Shown: piece after piece, positions 8,072 to 16,681 of the stretch | Layout of the letters: each line of letters starts with the position of its first letter | Numbering within the stretch: position 1 is the first letter of the stretch | Assembly (NCBI RefSeq): GCF_001542625.1 | Contig: NZ_CP016279.1 | Span: 434,001 to 498,000, forward strand | From: Streptomyces griseochromogenes | GTDB lineage: Bacteria; Actinomycetota; Actinomycetes; Streptomycetales; Streptomycetaceae | DNA length: 64,000 bases | Direction of reading: 5' to 3' | The notes under the pieces: generated by a model | Databases searched by the model: none | Seen by the model: the letters and a program-made list of their open reading frames with translations, nothing else | What the model was told of the DNA's origin: nothing | Translations under genes and position numbers: made by a program

Positions 8072-9595
8072 GTGTCCGATCTTGGACGGCTCGTAGCCGG
8101 CCGGTACCTGCTGGTGGAGCGGGTGGGCAGCGGCGGCATGGGCACCGTGTGGCGGGCCGAGGACAAGTTGCTCGGCCGTCACGTCGCCGTGAAGAAGCTG
8201 CACATCCCGCCGCATCTGCACGACGACGAGGTCCACAGGCTTTACGAGCGCACCCGTCGCGAGGCCCGCAGCGCCGCCCGGATCACCCACCCCAACGTGA
8301 TCGTGGTGCACGACGTCGTCGATGACGAGGGCCTGCCGTGCATCGTCATGGAGTACATCCCGTCGGTCACGTTGAGCGATGTCCTCAAGCGTCAGGGTGC
8401 GCTGGCCCCTGAGGAAGCCGCCCGGATCGGCCGTGCCACGGCCGCCGCCCTGCGCGCCGCCCACGAGGCCGGGGTCCTGCACCGGGACGTCAAACCCGCC
8501 AACGTTCTGCTGGGTGACGGCGGGCGGATCGTCCTCACCGACTTCGGGATCGCCATGGAGTCGGGAACGTCCTCGCTGACCAAGTCCGGCGAGCTGATCG
8601 GCTCCATTCGCTACCTGGCGCCCGAGCGCCTCAGGAGCGGGCACCGGGAGCCTGGTCCCGCCAGTGATCTGTGGTCCCTCGGGGCAACGCTGTACCAGGC
8701 GGTCGAGGGGCGGCACCCGTTCCACCGCGACACTCCCATCGAGACCGCGTACGCCATCGCCACCGACTCGTACGAGCCTCTCCGCAACGCCGGCGACCTG
8801 GCCCCGGTGATCGAGGGCCTGCTCGTCAAGGAACCGGAACAGCGGATGGACGTGCACGAGGTCGAACGCCTCCTGGGCGAGGTGACCGGCACACGTACCG
8901 CTCCCGTCGATCCGCCCACGCTCTCGGACCGTGCCGTGGACCGCACTCCTTCCGGACGAAAGGGCGGCGGCCGTCGCCGCACGGTGATGCGGTCGGTCCT
9001 GGCCGTGGCACTCGCCGCCGGTGTGGCGGGCGGTGCGCTGTGGTGGCTCAGGGACCGTGCCGATGCGCCGCACACCCACCGGGCCGATGCCTCCTCCGCC
9101 TCCTCGCCGAGTACCGGCCCTTCCGGCTCCACCGTGCCGCCGTTGCCGGACGGTTACCACCTGGCGAAAGCGGACACCGGCATCTCCGTGCCGGTCCAGG
9201 ACGGCTGGACCAGAAAGACGCTGGCCGGTGGTGAGGTCGGCTACATAGACCCATCCGGCAAGGTGGGCCTGAGGGTCAACGTCGTCCAGTTCGCGGGCAC
9301 CGATCCGCTGCAGCACTGGCGTGAGACGGAAGAGGACCAGACCCGTCGCAAGAATCCCAACTACGAACGGGTGCGGATGGCCGCGACCACCTTCCGGGGA
9401 CGGCCCGCCGGGTACTGGGAATTCACCTTCGACGGCAGGGCACGGAAGTACCGGGGGGCGGAGCTGGCCTTCGCCGGCGCCGACGGCACCCAGTACGTGA
9501 TCTACCTGTCCGCGCCGGACGCGCAATGGCACACGTACCGGCCGGTCTTCGACACCGCCGTCAACGGGGCCCGCCTGAGCGGCGACGAACGCTGA
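8072..9595 (+). CDS. membrane Ser/Thr protein kinase, PknB type
   Basis: 507 residues from GTG 8072 (AGGAG at 8056-8060); an in-frame ATG at 8042 would add 10 residues. The kinase domain spans residues 10-270: P-loop GSGGMGTVW (19-27), Lys41 in VAVKK, catalytic loop HRDVKPAN at 137-144, DFGIAM, and an APE-like APERL. After a linker a single helix follows (VLAVALAAGVAGGALWWL). The outer domain of about 170 residues has no PASTA repeats; it resembles small actinobacterial ectodomains (YWEFTFDGRARKYRG) of unknown ligand. Likely a receptor kinase; target proteins cannot be read from the context. Confidence 0.92.
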   Translation: MSDLGRLVAGRYLLVERVGSGGMGTVWRAEDKLLGRHVAVKKLHIPPHLHDDEVHRLYERTRREARSAARITHPNVIVVHDVVDDEGLPCIVMEYIPSVTLSDVLKRQGALAPEEAARIGRATAAALRAAHEAGVLHRDVKPANVLLGDGGRIVLTDFGIAMESGTSSLTKSGELIGSIRYLAPERLRSGHREPGPASDLWSLGATLYQAVEGRHPFHRDTPIETAYAIATDSYEPLRNAGDLAPVIEGLLVKEPEQRMDVHEVERLLGEVTGTRTAPVDPPTLSDRAVDRTPSGRKGGGRRRTVMRSVLAVALAAGVAGGALWWLRDRADAPHTHRADASSASSPSTGPSGSTVPPLPDGYHLAKADTGISVPVQDGWTRKTLAGGEVGYIDPSGKVGLRVNVVQFAGTDPLQHWRETEEDQTRRKNPNYERVRMAATTFRGRPAGYWEFTFDGRARKYRGAELAFAGADGTQYVIYLSAPDAQWHTYRPVFDTAVNGARLSGDER

Positions 9596-9613
9596 ACCAG
9601 GGCGGGAAGCGGA

Positions 9614-10129
9614 TCAGGAGAGCCCCGATGCGCGCAGGACCGCCCGGGCCTCGGCGTCGATCTGGCGGCCGAGGCGGGCCAGGACGTCCGCGCCGTGGCG
9701 CAGGGTGCCGCGTTCCAGGGAGCGGCGTACGCCCGTGTCGAGCTCGTGCCAGAGCAGCGGGTTCGCGGCGAGGACCCGGGGATCGAGCTGGATGCGATGG
9801 CCGTGGACGTCCCGCAGGACGAGGTGGGAGGAGATGCCGCCGTACTGCCGTACGGCCGCCAGCGCGTCCGTGTGGACCACGAGGCGGCGCCAGGGGGTGC
9901 GGACGGCCAGCCAGCCGGGGCCCGCGCTGACCCGCTGCGGCAGCAGGACGACGCACACCGCCACCGACAGGGCGATCCAGAGCAGCGCGCGCGCCGGCGT
10001 CAGGCTCCCCGCGTCCCAGTCGACGAGCAGGGTCATGGCGCAGAACGTCAGGGCGCAGCCCAGAGCCAGCCGGGCGCTGCCACGCCAGTGGCGGTCGCCG
10101 GCCGGGCTCGCCGGTCTGCTCCGTCGCAT
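9614..10129 (-). CDS. small two-helix membrane protein, paralogue of 21872-22429
   Basis: 171 residues. Two close membrane helices (about residues 22-42 and 46-66) are followed by a cytoplasmic domain of about 100 residues (VRQYGGISSHLVLRDVHG...LDPRVLAANPLLWHELD...AVLRASGLS). The same layout and many identical positions occur in the protein at 21872-22429 (RCLGGVSQRLLLRD...DPDTLVHNPELWHLL...AVFKASGLE). I do not know the family. Upstream is a complete four-half-site KdpE-like array (10170-10218) and a TAGCGT hexamer 7 nt before the ATG, so the mRNA is probably leaderless. This places it in the K+ response; its function is unknown. Confidence 0.8.
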   Translation of the reverse strand: MRRSRPASPAGDRHWRGSARLALGCALTFCAMTLLVDWDAGSLTPARALLWIALSVAVCVVLLPQRVSAGPGWLAVRTPWRRLVVHTDALAAVRQYGGISSHLVLRDVHGHRIQLDPRVLAANPLLWHELDTGVRRSLERGTLRHGADVLARLGRQIDAEARAVLRASGLS

Positions 10130-10136
10130 GACAGCG

Positions 10137-10142
10137 ACGCTA
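10137..10142 (-). promoter_or_regulatory. presumed -10 of the 9614-10129 gene (leaderless)
   Basis: On the minus strand TAGCGT lies 7 nt before the ATG and 27 nt after the last KdpE-like half-site. The paralogue at 22429 has TACCGT at exactly the same two distances, which supports this reading. Confidence 0.5.
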
Positions 10143-10169
10143 GGCGCCGTATGACGCCCCGCGACCGCT

Positions 10170-10218
10170 GCTGACGGAGTTCTGACACCCGGGTGGCGGA
10201 TCCTGACGGAATCCTTAC
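10170..10218 (-). promoter_or_regulatory. KdpE-like operator array A
   Basis: Read on the minus strand: GTAAGG (first base 10218), GTCAGG (10207), GTCAGA (10186), GTCAGC (10175). Start-to-start spacings are 11, 21 and 11 bp, identical to the arrays before 15006, kdpD2 and kdpF. Assignment to KdpE is inference. Confidence 0.65.
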
Positions 10219-10258
10219 GCCTCGGCGGCTCCGGCCGGCCCGAGCCGCCGGAGGGCGG

Positions 10259-11080
10259 TCAGCCGAGGCACACCAGGACCAGGCAGAGCTGGGACGGCGA
10301 GGTCGCCGCCGGGGAGGGGCTCGCCGGGGACGTTCCCTGGTCCGTTCCGCCGCCGGCCGAGGGGGCGGGAGCCGGGGTGGCCGGCGGCGCGGACGGCTGC
10401 TGTGCCGTCGTGCCGGTGCCGGTGTTGCCGGAGACGGGCGCGGTGGTGTGCCGATGAGGCGCGGCCGGCGTCTGGGCGGGGACGGGCGCGGCCGCGGAAT
10501 CGGGGTGGGTGTCCGGCGTGGTGGTCCGGGGTGCGGCGGCGAGGGTGTGTCGGTGCGGTGCGCCGGCGGCGGGTGCCTGGGCATGGGCCGGGGCGGCGGT
10601 GTGCGGGGACCGGTGGGTGCCGGGCGGTGTCGGCTCCGGGCGGGCGTCGCCGGTGGCCTGTCCGTCCGTGGCGCCCATGGGCCGGTTGTCCGGTGCCGAG
10701 GCCGCCTGGGCCCGGTCGGGGGACTGCCGGTCCAGTGCGGCCAGGGTGAGCCCGCCGCCGACGAGCGCGACGGCGGTGGCGACCGCGGCCCGGCGCTTGT
10801 TCTTCTTCCAGCGGGCCAGCTGGCGGCGCCGGGCCGCCCGTCCCCGCTGCGCGGGCGGAGCGCCGGTCACCTCGTCGGACGGTGCCTCGTCCGGGGCGGC
10901 CGCTGCCGGCTCGTCGGGGAGACCGCCGTGGTACCAGGCATCGGCCGAGCCGGCCTCGCGCACCGGCCGCACCGTCACCGCCGAGGCGGCGGGAGGAGCG
11001 ATGTCCGGGGCGTAGGCACCGCACCCGGGGCACACCAGGGCGCCGTTCAGATGCCGACGGCACGAGGAGCAGTAGTCCAT
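10259..11080 (-). CDS. zinc-ribbon protein with one membrane helix
   Basis: 273 residues, AGGAAG ahead of the ATG at 11080. The N-terminus is a four-Cys zinc ribbon (MDYCSSCRRHLNGALVCPGC). A basic stretch (RRRQLARWKKNKRR) and one helix (AAVATAVALVGGGLTLAAL, about residues 105-125) follow. The rest is a Pro/Thr/Ala/His-rich low-complexity tail of about 140 residues that ends in the hydrophobic LCLVLVCLG. By the positive-inside rule the ribbon is cytoplasmic and the tail outside. Similar proteins are common in Streptomyces without known function. The two Cys in the last 9 residues are notable. Confidence 0.78.
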   Translation of the reverse strand: MDYCSSCRRHLNGALVCPGCGAYAPDIAPPAASAVTVRPVREAGSADAWYHGGLPDEPAAAAPDEAPSDEVTGAPPAQRGRAARRRQLARWKKNKRRAAVATAVALVGGGLTLAALDRQSPDRAQAASAPDNRPMGATDGQATGDARPEPTPPGTHRSPHTAAPAHAQAPAAGAPHRHTLAAAPRTTTPDTHPDSAAAPVPAQTPAAPHRHTTAPVSGNTGTGTTAQQPSAPPATPAPAPSAGGGTDQGTSPASPSPAATSPSQLCLVLVCLG

Positions 11081-11253
11081 TTGCGGTCTTCCTGAGTCGA
11101 CGGCGCCTGTGGCCTCGGCCCGGGGGGCCTGGCCACGTTCGCACGAGGGAGCGAGCGGCCAGCAACGCTAACGAGGCTTTCGGAAGACTGTGTGCGGCCC
11201 ATGTGGCACTCCTGCACACATTCTCTGCGGATTCCTGGGGTGACTCGTGTCGT

Positions 11254-12072
11254 TCAAGCGGTACGGCCGACCAGCAGGTCCGCCAGCTTGTTCAGGCGCC
11301 GGACCGTGCGGTCCTCGGTCGCGGCCGGAGCCGGGTCGACGCGCTCGTCGCGGTCGTAGTAGGCGCCGTTGACGATCTCGACCGCAGGGTCGCACAGCCG
11401 GACCACGTGCCTGGCCCCGTCGGTGGGGGCGACGCCCTCGTGGGCGTAGAGGGGGAGCAGGGCCGTCTCGCAGACGCCGGGGTGCACGGAGACGGCGGTG
11501 ACGCGCGGGTCGGCCGCGAACACCGTGAGCGCCAGCTGCGACTGGGCGTAGGCGGCGAGGCGGGAGTAGCGGCGGGCGCGGTTGGGGTCGGCCCACTGGA
11601 TGGAGGCGGTGCGGTGCAGGGAGGAGGAGACGTTGACGACGCGGCCGCCCGGGTCGCTGGTCAGGGCCGGTTCCAGCAGACAGGTCAGCAGGTAGTGGGC
11701 GAGGAAGTTGACCTGGAAGGCGATCTCGTTGCCGTCGGCGGTGACGGTGTGCCGCTCGGGGGCGGCCATGCCCGCGTTGTTGACCAGGACGTCCAGGTGC
11801 CGATGCGCGGTGACCACCGTGCGGGCGAGGATCTCCACCTCCTCCAGGTGGCTGAAGTCGGCGGCGTACGCGGCCAGTCGGTCGGCCTTGACGCCGGTCG
11901 TGGCGATCAGGCGGTCGGCGGCGGCGCGGGTCTCCTCGGCGGTGCGGCCGTGCAGCAGCACGGTGGCACCGCGCTCGGCGAGCTGCCGGGCGGTCTCGTA
12001 GCCGATGCCGGAGGTGGCACCGGTGACCAGGACGGTGCGGCCGGAGAATGACGAAAGTGTTGAGTCGGGCAT
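11254..12072 (-). CDS. short-chain dehydrogenase/reductase with altered catalytic Lys
   Basis: 272 residues from ATG 12072. The cofactor motif TGATSGIG and NNAG (LVNNAGMAAPERH) are intact, and the catalytic Ser region VVNVSSS is present. The YxxxK motif reads YAQSQ: the codon is CAG (Gln) where close relatives of the retinol-dehydrogenase-like group have Lys (YxQSK). Loss of this Lys usually weakens or abolishes dehydrogenase activity, so it may be inactive, changed in chemistry, or regulatory. It sits in the K+ island, 277 bp downstream of KdpE-like array B. Confidence 0.85.
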   Translation of the reverse strand: MPDSTLSSFSGRTVLVTGATSGIGYETARQLAERGATVLLHGRTAEETRAAADRLIATTGVKADRLAAYAADFSHLEEVEILARTVVTAHRHLDVLVNNAGMAAPERHTVTADGNEIAFQVNFLAHYLLTCLLEPALTSDPGGRVVNVSSSLHRTASIQWADPNRARRYSRLAAYAQSQLALTVFAADPRVTAVSVHPGVCETALLPLYAHEGVAPTDGARHVVRLCDPAVEIVNGAYYDRDERVDPAPAATEDRTVRRLNKLADLLVGRTA

Positions 12073-12220
12073 GTTCCCATCCGGGGGTGCGGGCACGCCG
12101 TCACGGCCCGGCGAGGGCGGTGGGCGTGGGTCGGAGAAAGTGGAGCGAGGGGCGCCGGAGCCGATCACGGCGCCCCTCGGTCACGGAAAGCGGCGTCGGC
12201 GGGACGCGGGACGCTTCCGG

Positions 12221-12301
12221 TCAGCGCGGCATGCGACGCGGCGGCCGAGCGGGACTCGGCGGCCGGTCGAGCAGGAGCCAGGCGCTGTTCACGGACTCCA
12301 T
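12221..12301 (-). CDS. possible 26-residue peptide below operator B
   Basis: ATG at 12301, reading MESVNSAWLLLDRPPSPAR and then basic residues to TGA. The A of the start is 48 bp from the last half-site, close to the 46 bp seen for the two leaderless genes at 10129 and 22429. The ribosome site is weak and no homologue is known to me, so it may be only the 5' leader of the SDR transcript. Confidence 0.25.
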   Translation of the reverse strand: MESVNSAWLLLDRPPSPARPPRRMPR

Positions 12302-12343
12302 GGAAGCGGTCCCGCATCCGCCGGGCAAGCCGGAATCCCGGTC

Positions 12344-12381
12344 TCTGACGAGGCTCTGACGTGCGCATACGGGACCTTGAC
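12344..12381 (-). promoter_or_regulatory. KdpE-like operator array B (three half-sites)
   Basis: Minus strand: GTCAAG (12381), GTCAGA (12360), GTCAGA (12349). Spacings are 21 and 11 bp as in the full arrays. The fourth position (12392) does not match. Confidence 0.5.
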
Positions 12382-12407
12382 GGGCGAGCCAGGCGGACGG
12401 ACGTGGT

Positions 12408-14561
12408 TCACCCAAGGCCGGGCACCCCGGAGATCAGCAGGTCGATCAGCTTGATGCCCACGAAGGGCAGGACCAGGCCGCCGAGGCCGTAGACGAGCAG
12501 GTTGCGGCGCAGCAGGTCGTGGGCGGAGGAGGGGGTGTAGCGCACGCCGCGCAGGGCGAGCGGGATCAGCGCGACGATGATCAGCGCGTTGAAGATGATC
12601 GCCGAGGTGATGGCGGAGGTCGGGCTGTGCAGGCCCATGATGTTCAGCGACTCCAGGCCCGGGTAGGAGCCCGCGAACATCGCCGGGATGATCGCGAAGT
12701 ACTTGGCGACGTCGTTGGTGATGGAGAAGGTGGTCAACGCGCCCCGGGTGATGAGCAGTTGCTTGCCGATATCGACGATCTCGATGAGCTTGGTCGGGTT
12801 GGAGTCGAGGTCGACCATGTTGCCGGCCTCCTTGGCGGCCGACGTACCGGTGTTCATCGCCACGCCGACATCCGCCTGCGCGAGCGCCGGTGCGTCGTTG
12901 GTGCCGTCGCCGGTCATCGCGACGAGCTTGCCGCCGGCCTGTTCCCGTCGGATCAGCGCGAGCTTGTCCTCGGGAGTCGCCTCGGCCAGGTAGTCGTCCA
13001 CGCCGGCCTCTTCGGCGATGGCGCGGGCGGTGAGCGGGTTGTCGCCCGTCACCATGACGGTGCGGATGCCCATGCGGCGCAGTTCCGCGAAGCGTTCGCG
13101 GATGCCGTCCTTGACGACGTCCTTGAGATGAACGAGGCCGAGGACACGCGGTCCGTCCCAGTCGTGCACCGCGACCAGCAGCGGTGTCCCGCCGGAGGCG
13201 GCCACGGCATCGGCGTACGCCCGTGCCTCGGGCGGCACCTGGCCGCCGTACATCAGCACCCACTCGATCACCTGCTGCGCGGCACCCTTGCGGATGGCGC
13301 AGACCGCTCCGTTGTCCCAGCGCAGATCGACGCCGCTCATCCGGGTCTGCGCGCTGAAGGCCACCCAGCGGGCGTTCGCCAACTCGCCCTCGGCGGGCGC
13401 CCGCAGCCCGTACCGGTCCTTGGCGAGGACGACCACGGAGCGGCCCTCCGGGGTGTCGTCGGCCAGCGAGGAGAGCTGGGCGGCATCCGCGAGCCGCCGC
13501 TCGTCGGTGCCGGGCAGCGGGACGAAGGCGGCGGCCTCGCGGTTGCCGAGGGTGATGGTGCCGGTCTTGTCGAGCAGCAGGGTGTTCACGTCGCCCGCCG
13601 CCTCGACCGCGCGGCCGGACATGGCGACGACGTTGCGCTGCACCAGCCGGTCCATGCCGGCGATGCCGATCGCCGAGAGCAGGGCGCCGATCGTGGTCGG
13701 GATGAGCGTGACGAGAAGGGCGACCAGCACGGTCGTCGACTGGGCGGCGCCTGCGTACTCGCCCATCGGCTGCAGGGCCACCACGACCAGGACGAAGATG
13801 ATCGTGAGGGAGGCCAGCAGGATGTTCAGCGCGATCTCGTTCGGGGTCTTCTGCCGGGAGGCGCCCTCGACCAGGGCGATCATCCGGTCCAGGAAGCTGT
13901 GGCCCGGGCGGGCGCTGACCCGCACCACGATCCGGTCGGACAGCACCGTCGTACCGCCCGTGACACCGCTGCGGTCCCCGCCCGACTCCCGGATCACCGG
14001 CGCAGATTCACCGGTGACGGCGGACTCGTCCACGGCGGCGACCCCGTCGATCACGTCGCCGTCCGCCGGGATCATCCCGCCCGCCTCGACGAGCACGACG
14101 TCCAGGGGCTTCAGGTCGGTGGCGGCGACCGCCTCCGTGCGGGCGGTGGCCGGGTCCGTGCCGTAGCTCCAGTGCAGGAACCGCAGCGCCACGGTCTCCG
14201 TGCGGGCCCTGCGCAGCGACTCCGCCTGCGCCTTGCCGCGCCCCTCGGCGACCGCCTCGGCGAGGTTGGCGAAGACCACCGTCAGCCACAGCCACAGGCT
14301 GATCACCCAGGTGAAGACGGCGGGGTGGAGCAGCGCGGAGAGGGTGGTCAGGACCGCTCCGACGGACACCACGAACAGGACCGGGTTGCGGACCAGGACG
14401 CGCGGGTGCAGCTTGCGCAGCGCCTCGGGGAACGAGCGGACGAGCTGGACGGGTTCGAACAGCCCGCTCGGCGCGCGGCGTCTCCCCTTCCCCTCGGGTA
14501 AGGGCCGGGCCGCGCGTTCGGGACGTGACGGTGGAGCCTGCTCGGGGGCAGCGGGAAGCAT
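12408..14561 (-). CDS. kdpB: orphan KdpB-type K+ ATPase subunit (second copy)
   Basis: 717 residues from ATG 14561 (AAGG ahead). All P-type ATPase and KdpB signatures are present: TGESAPV, DKTGT with Asp331, [21 protein letters not shown] and [11 protein letters not shown]. It closely resembles the kdpB at 26555 over the full length but carries a longer Pro/Arg-rich N-terminus. No kdpF, kdpA or kdpC accompanies it. It could replace KdpB in the complex under some condition, be a remnant of a second operon, or work with distant genes. A 34-bp perfect palindrome lies in its leader. Confidence 0.9.
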   Translation of the reverse strand: MLPAAPEQAPPSRPERAARPLPEGKGRRRAPSGLFEPVQLVRSFPEALRKLHPRVLVRNPVLFVVSVGAVLTTLSALLHPAVFTWVISLWLWLTVVFANLAEAVAEGRGKAQAESLRRARTETVALRFLHWSYGTDPATARTEAVAATDLKPLDVVLVEAGGMIPADGDVIDGVAAVDESAVTGESAPVIRESGGDRSGVTGGTTVLSDRIVVRVSARPGHSFLDRMIALVEGASRQKTPNEIALNILLASLTIIFVLVVVALQPMGEYAGAAQSTTVLVALLVTLIPTTIGALLSAIGIAGMDRLVQRNVVAMSGRAVEAAGDVNTLLLDKTGTITLGNREAAAFVPLPGTDERRLADAAQLSSLADDTPEGRSVVVLAKDRYGLRAPAEGELANARWVAFSAQTRMSGVDLRWDNGAVCAIRKGAAQQVIEWVLMYGGQVPPEARAYADAVAASGGTPLLVAVHDWDGPRVLGLVHLKDVVKDGIRERFAELRRMGIRTVMVTGDNPLTARAIAEEAGVDDYLAEATPEDKLALIRREQAGGKLVAMTGDGTNDAPALAQADVGVAMNTGTSAAKEAGNMVDLDSNPTKLIEIVDIGKQLLITRGALTTFSITNDVAKYFAIIPAMFAGSYPGLESLNIMGLHSPTSAITSAIIFNALIIVALIPLALRGVRYTPSSAHDLLRRNLLVYGLGGLVLPFVGIKLIDLLISGVPGLG

Positions 14562-14603
14562 GGACACCTTCGTGTCTGGTCGGGGGAGTCGGACAGGGCG
14601 CGG

Positions 14604-14637
14604 GCCGTGCGGTGCCGGGGCCCCGGCACCGCACGGC
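14604..14637. repeat. 34-bp perfect palindrome in the kdpB2 leader
   Basis: GCCGTGCGGTGCCGGGG at 14604-14620 is followed without a gap by its exact reverse complement at 14621-14637. It lies 43-76 bp upstream of the orphan kdpB start. In RNA it would fold to about 15 bp with a 4-nt loop. Terminator, attenuator and protein site are all possible. Confidence 0.85.
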
Positions 14638-14871
14638 GGCACACGGACGCCCGCGACGGGACGAGAGGCGTCGTGCGCCGGTGCCCGTCCCTCGGACCGG
14701 CACCGGGCCGCCGTCGCGTCACTGCGGAGTGCGGACTCCGCCCGTTGCGCCGGGCCCGTGGACGTTGGTGGCCCCGGCGGCGGCCGACAACGAATCTAGC
14801 CCCCGTCGCCGCTCGAAACGCCCCGCTGCGGCGGGAATTGGCGGCACTCATACGGCGGTGTCGTGCGGGCC

Positions 14872-14920
14872 GTCAAAGTGCCGTCAAGCCTCCCTGATGT
14901 GCCATCAGGGAGGCGTCAAG
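14872..14920 (+). promoter_or_regulatory. KdpE-like operator array C
   Basis: GTCAAA (14872), GTCAAG (14883), ATCAGG (14904), GTCAAG (14915): spacings 11, 21 and 11 bp. The middle is also a perfect 12-bp inverted repeat with a 3-nt loop (14888-14899 and 14903-14914). The array reads toward the gene at 15006. Confidence 0.65.
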
Positions 14921-15005
14921 ACGCGCCAGAGGTGGCCTGATCCGGTCGCAGACTGATCGTCAACGGGGGACGGGCGACCGTCCGTGGCGTGACGTTGGAG
15001 GGACC

Positions 15006-16574
15006 GTGGCTCTCACGGCCAAGACAGCGCGGGGTCCAAGGACCGAGGGGGAGACACCGCCACAGGAAGCGACGGCCGCACCGGCCGGCGCCGGCCCCGG
15101 ACCACAGGGACGCGGGGGTTCGCGTGTGCAGCGTCCCGGTCCGGGGCTGCGCCGGCAGGCCGGGGCCGCGCGGGCCGCTCTGCGCCGCCGCTTCTGGGCC
15201 ACCGTGCCCGCGCGGCTGCGTCTCCTGCGCGCGGCCACGGTCCTGCTCGCCACCGCCCTCGCGGTGCTGCTGACCGTCGCCGGGCTGGCCGCCCACGGAA
15301 CCTGGGACAGCGTGGCCGAACGCGACGCACCGCGCACCACCAGCGCCGCCGACCTCGACCTCGCCCTGAACGACATGGACGCCCAGGCGGCCAACATCCT
15401 GCTGTCCAGCGGCGACGCGGGGAAGGGACGCCTGCGGACGCCGTACACGAAGGCGGTCGGCTTCTACGGCGACGCCCGGCGCGAGATCGGGCATGACCTG
15501 CGCACCCTCGCAGTCGCGGCCCAGGGCGACCGCTCCGACGAGAAGACCGTGGAGCACCTGACCGACGACTTCGCCGAGTACCAGGAACTGATCGGCCGGG
15601 CCCTGGAGAACGACGGGCACAAAGGCGGCAAGGCCGCCGCCCTCGCCGACTACCGCCGCGCCACCGACCTGCTGCGCAACGAGCTCCTGCCCGCCGCGAC
15701 CACCTTGGTGACCTCGAACGACGCGGCCTTCGAGGCCGAGTACTCCTCCGCCCGCTCCACCCTGGACGCCCAGCTCTGCACCGCCCTCGCCCTCGGCGTG
15801 CTGCTGCTGGCCGTGCTCGGCGTCCTGCAGTGGTACCTGGCCCGCAGCTTCCGGCGCATCCTCAACCCCGGGGTCCTGGCCGCCACCGTCTGCACCCTGC
15901 TCGCGGTGATCCTCGGCACCCAGATGCTGTCCGCCTCCTCCGGTCATCTGCGCGTGGCCCGCCACGACGCCTTCGACTCCGTCGTCGCGCTCTCCCGGGC
16001 CCGGGCGATCGCCTACGACGCCAACGCCGACGAGAGCCGCTACCTCCTCGACCCGCAGTACCGCGAGCACTACGAGGAATCGTTCCTCGCCAAGTCGCAG
16101 CAGCTGTACGGCATCAACGGCGCGACCATCGACACGTACGACGACCAGCTGGCCATCACCTGGCGTGCGTACGAGAGGGACCACCACGACCTCCGGTTCA
16201 CCGGGGAGTTCCGGCGGGAGCTGGACAACATCACCTTCCCCGGTGAGCGTGAGGCGGCGGAGAAGACGGTGCGCGCGTACGCCGTCTACGAGCGCGACGA
16301 CCGGAAGGCCCGCGCGCTGCTGGCGGCCGGCAAGGAGCGTGAGGCGGTCGAGTTCTGCATGGACTGGAAGCCGGGCACCTCCAACGCCCACTTCGGCGCG
16401 TGGATGGCGGCGCTGGATCAGGTGACCGGGATCAACCGGGCGCACTTCGACGCGTCGGTGCGGGAGGGCCGGGCGGCGGTGAGCGGGTTGCTGCCCTGGG
16501 CCGGGGGACTGCTGCTGGCGGCGGTGGTTCTCACCGGACTGGGGCTTCGGCCGCGGCTGGCCGAATATCGCTGA
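15006..16574 (+). CDS. four-helix membrane protein with two sensor-like outer domains
   Basis: 522 residues from GTG 15006 (GGAGGG just upstream). A basic, Gly/Ala-rich N-terminus of about 70 residues precedes helix 1 (LLATALAVLLTVAGLAA). A helical outer domain of about 150 residues follows, then two helices close together (about residues 255-310), a second outer domain of about 180 residues, and a last helix (LLPWAGGLLLAAVVLTGLGL). The outer parts look like helical-bundle sensor domains, but no kinase, HAMP or GGDEF output module is present. It lies behind KdpE-like array C and next to the CPA1 antiporter. Family not recognised; a role in ion sensing is inference. Confidence 0.8.
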   Translation: MALTAKTARGPRTEGETPPQEATAAPAGAGPGPQGRGGSRVQRPGPGLRRQAGAARAALRRRFWATVPARLRLLRAATVLLATALAVLLTVAGLAAHGTWDSVAERDAPRTTSAADLDLALNDMDAQAANILLSSGDAGKGRLRTPYTKAVGFYGDARREIGHDLRTLAVAAQGDRSDEKTVEHLTDDFAEYQELIGRALENDGHKGGKAAALADYRRATDLLRNELLPAATTLVTSNDAAFEAEYSSARSTLDAQLCTALALGVLLLAVLGVLQWYLARSFRRILNPGVLAATVCTLLAVILGTQMLSASSGHLRVARHDAFDSVVALSRARAIAYDANADESRYLLDPQYREHYEESFLAKSQQLYGINGATIDTYDDQLAITWRAYERDHHDLRFTGEFRRELDNITFPGEREAAEKTVRAYAVYERDDRKARALLAAGKEREAVEFCMDWKPGTSNAHFGAWMAALDQVTGINRAHFDASVREGRAAVSGLLPWAGGLLLAAVVLTGLGLRPRLAEYR

Positions 16575-16665
16575 GGGCTCCGCTCCCGAAAGGGGCGCGG
16601 GGCCGTATCGATGTGCGGCTCCGCCGCGTGGGCGCGACCAGCCACGACGCACCCGCGGACGACGC
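16575..16665. repeat. Streptomyces-type intergenic repeat (candidate)
   Basis: The segment after the stop (gctcccgaaaggggcgcgg, then gcggctccgccgcgtgggcg and a cgaccagccacgacgcaccc-like part) resembles a sequence class I remember from the 3' flanks of many Streptomyces genes. It contains small hairpins and probably ends transcription between the convergent genes. Identification is from memory only. Confidence 0.45.
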
Positions 16666-16681
16666 ATGGGCCGTCCAGGGC

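Larger units (their letters stand above)
12073..12407. other. gene-poor stretch between SDR and orphan kdpB
   Basis: 335 bases. It contains KdpE-like array B (12344-12381) pointing toward the SDR gene, and one short minus-strand frame (12221-12301, 26 codons) placed where a start would be expected from the other arrays. No trace of kdpA or kdpC was found. Confidence 0.6.
14562..15005. other. 444-bp divergent control region between orphan kdpB and 15006
   Basis: No gene is supported. It holds a 34-bp palindrome (14604-14637), a minus-strand -10-like TAGATT, KdpE-like array C (14872-14920), a 12-bp inverted repeat inside it (14888-14914) and CAGACT at 14949-14954 as possible -10 for the plus-strand gene. 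Confidence 0.6.
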
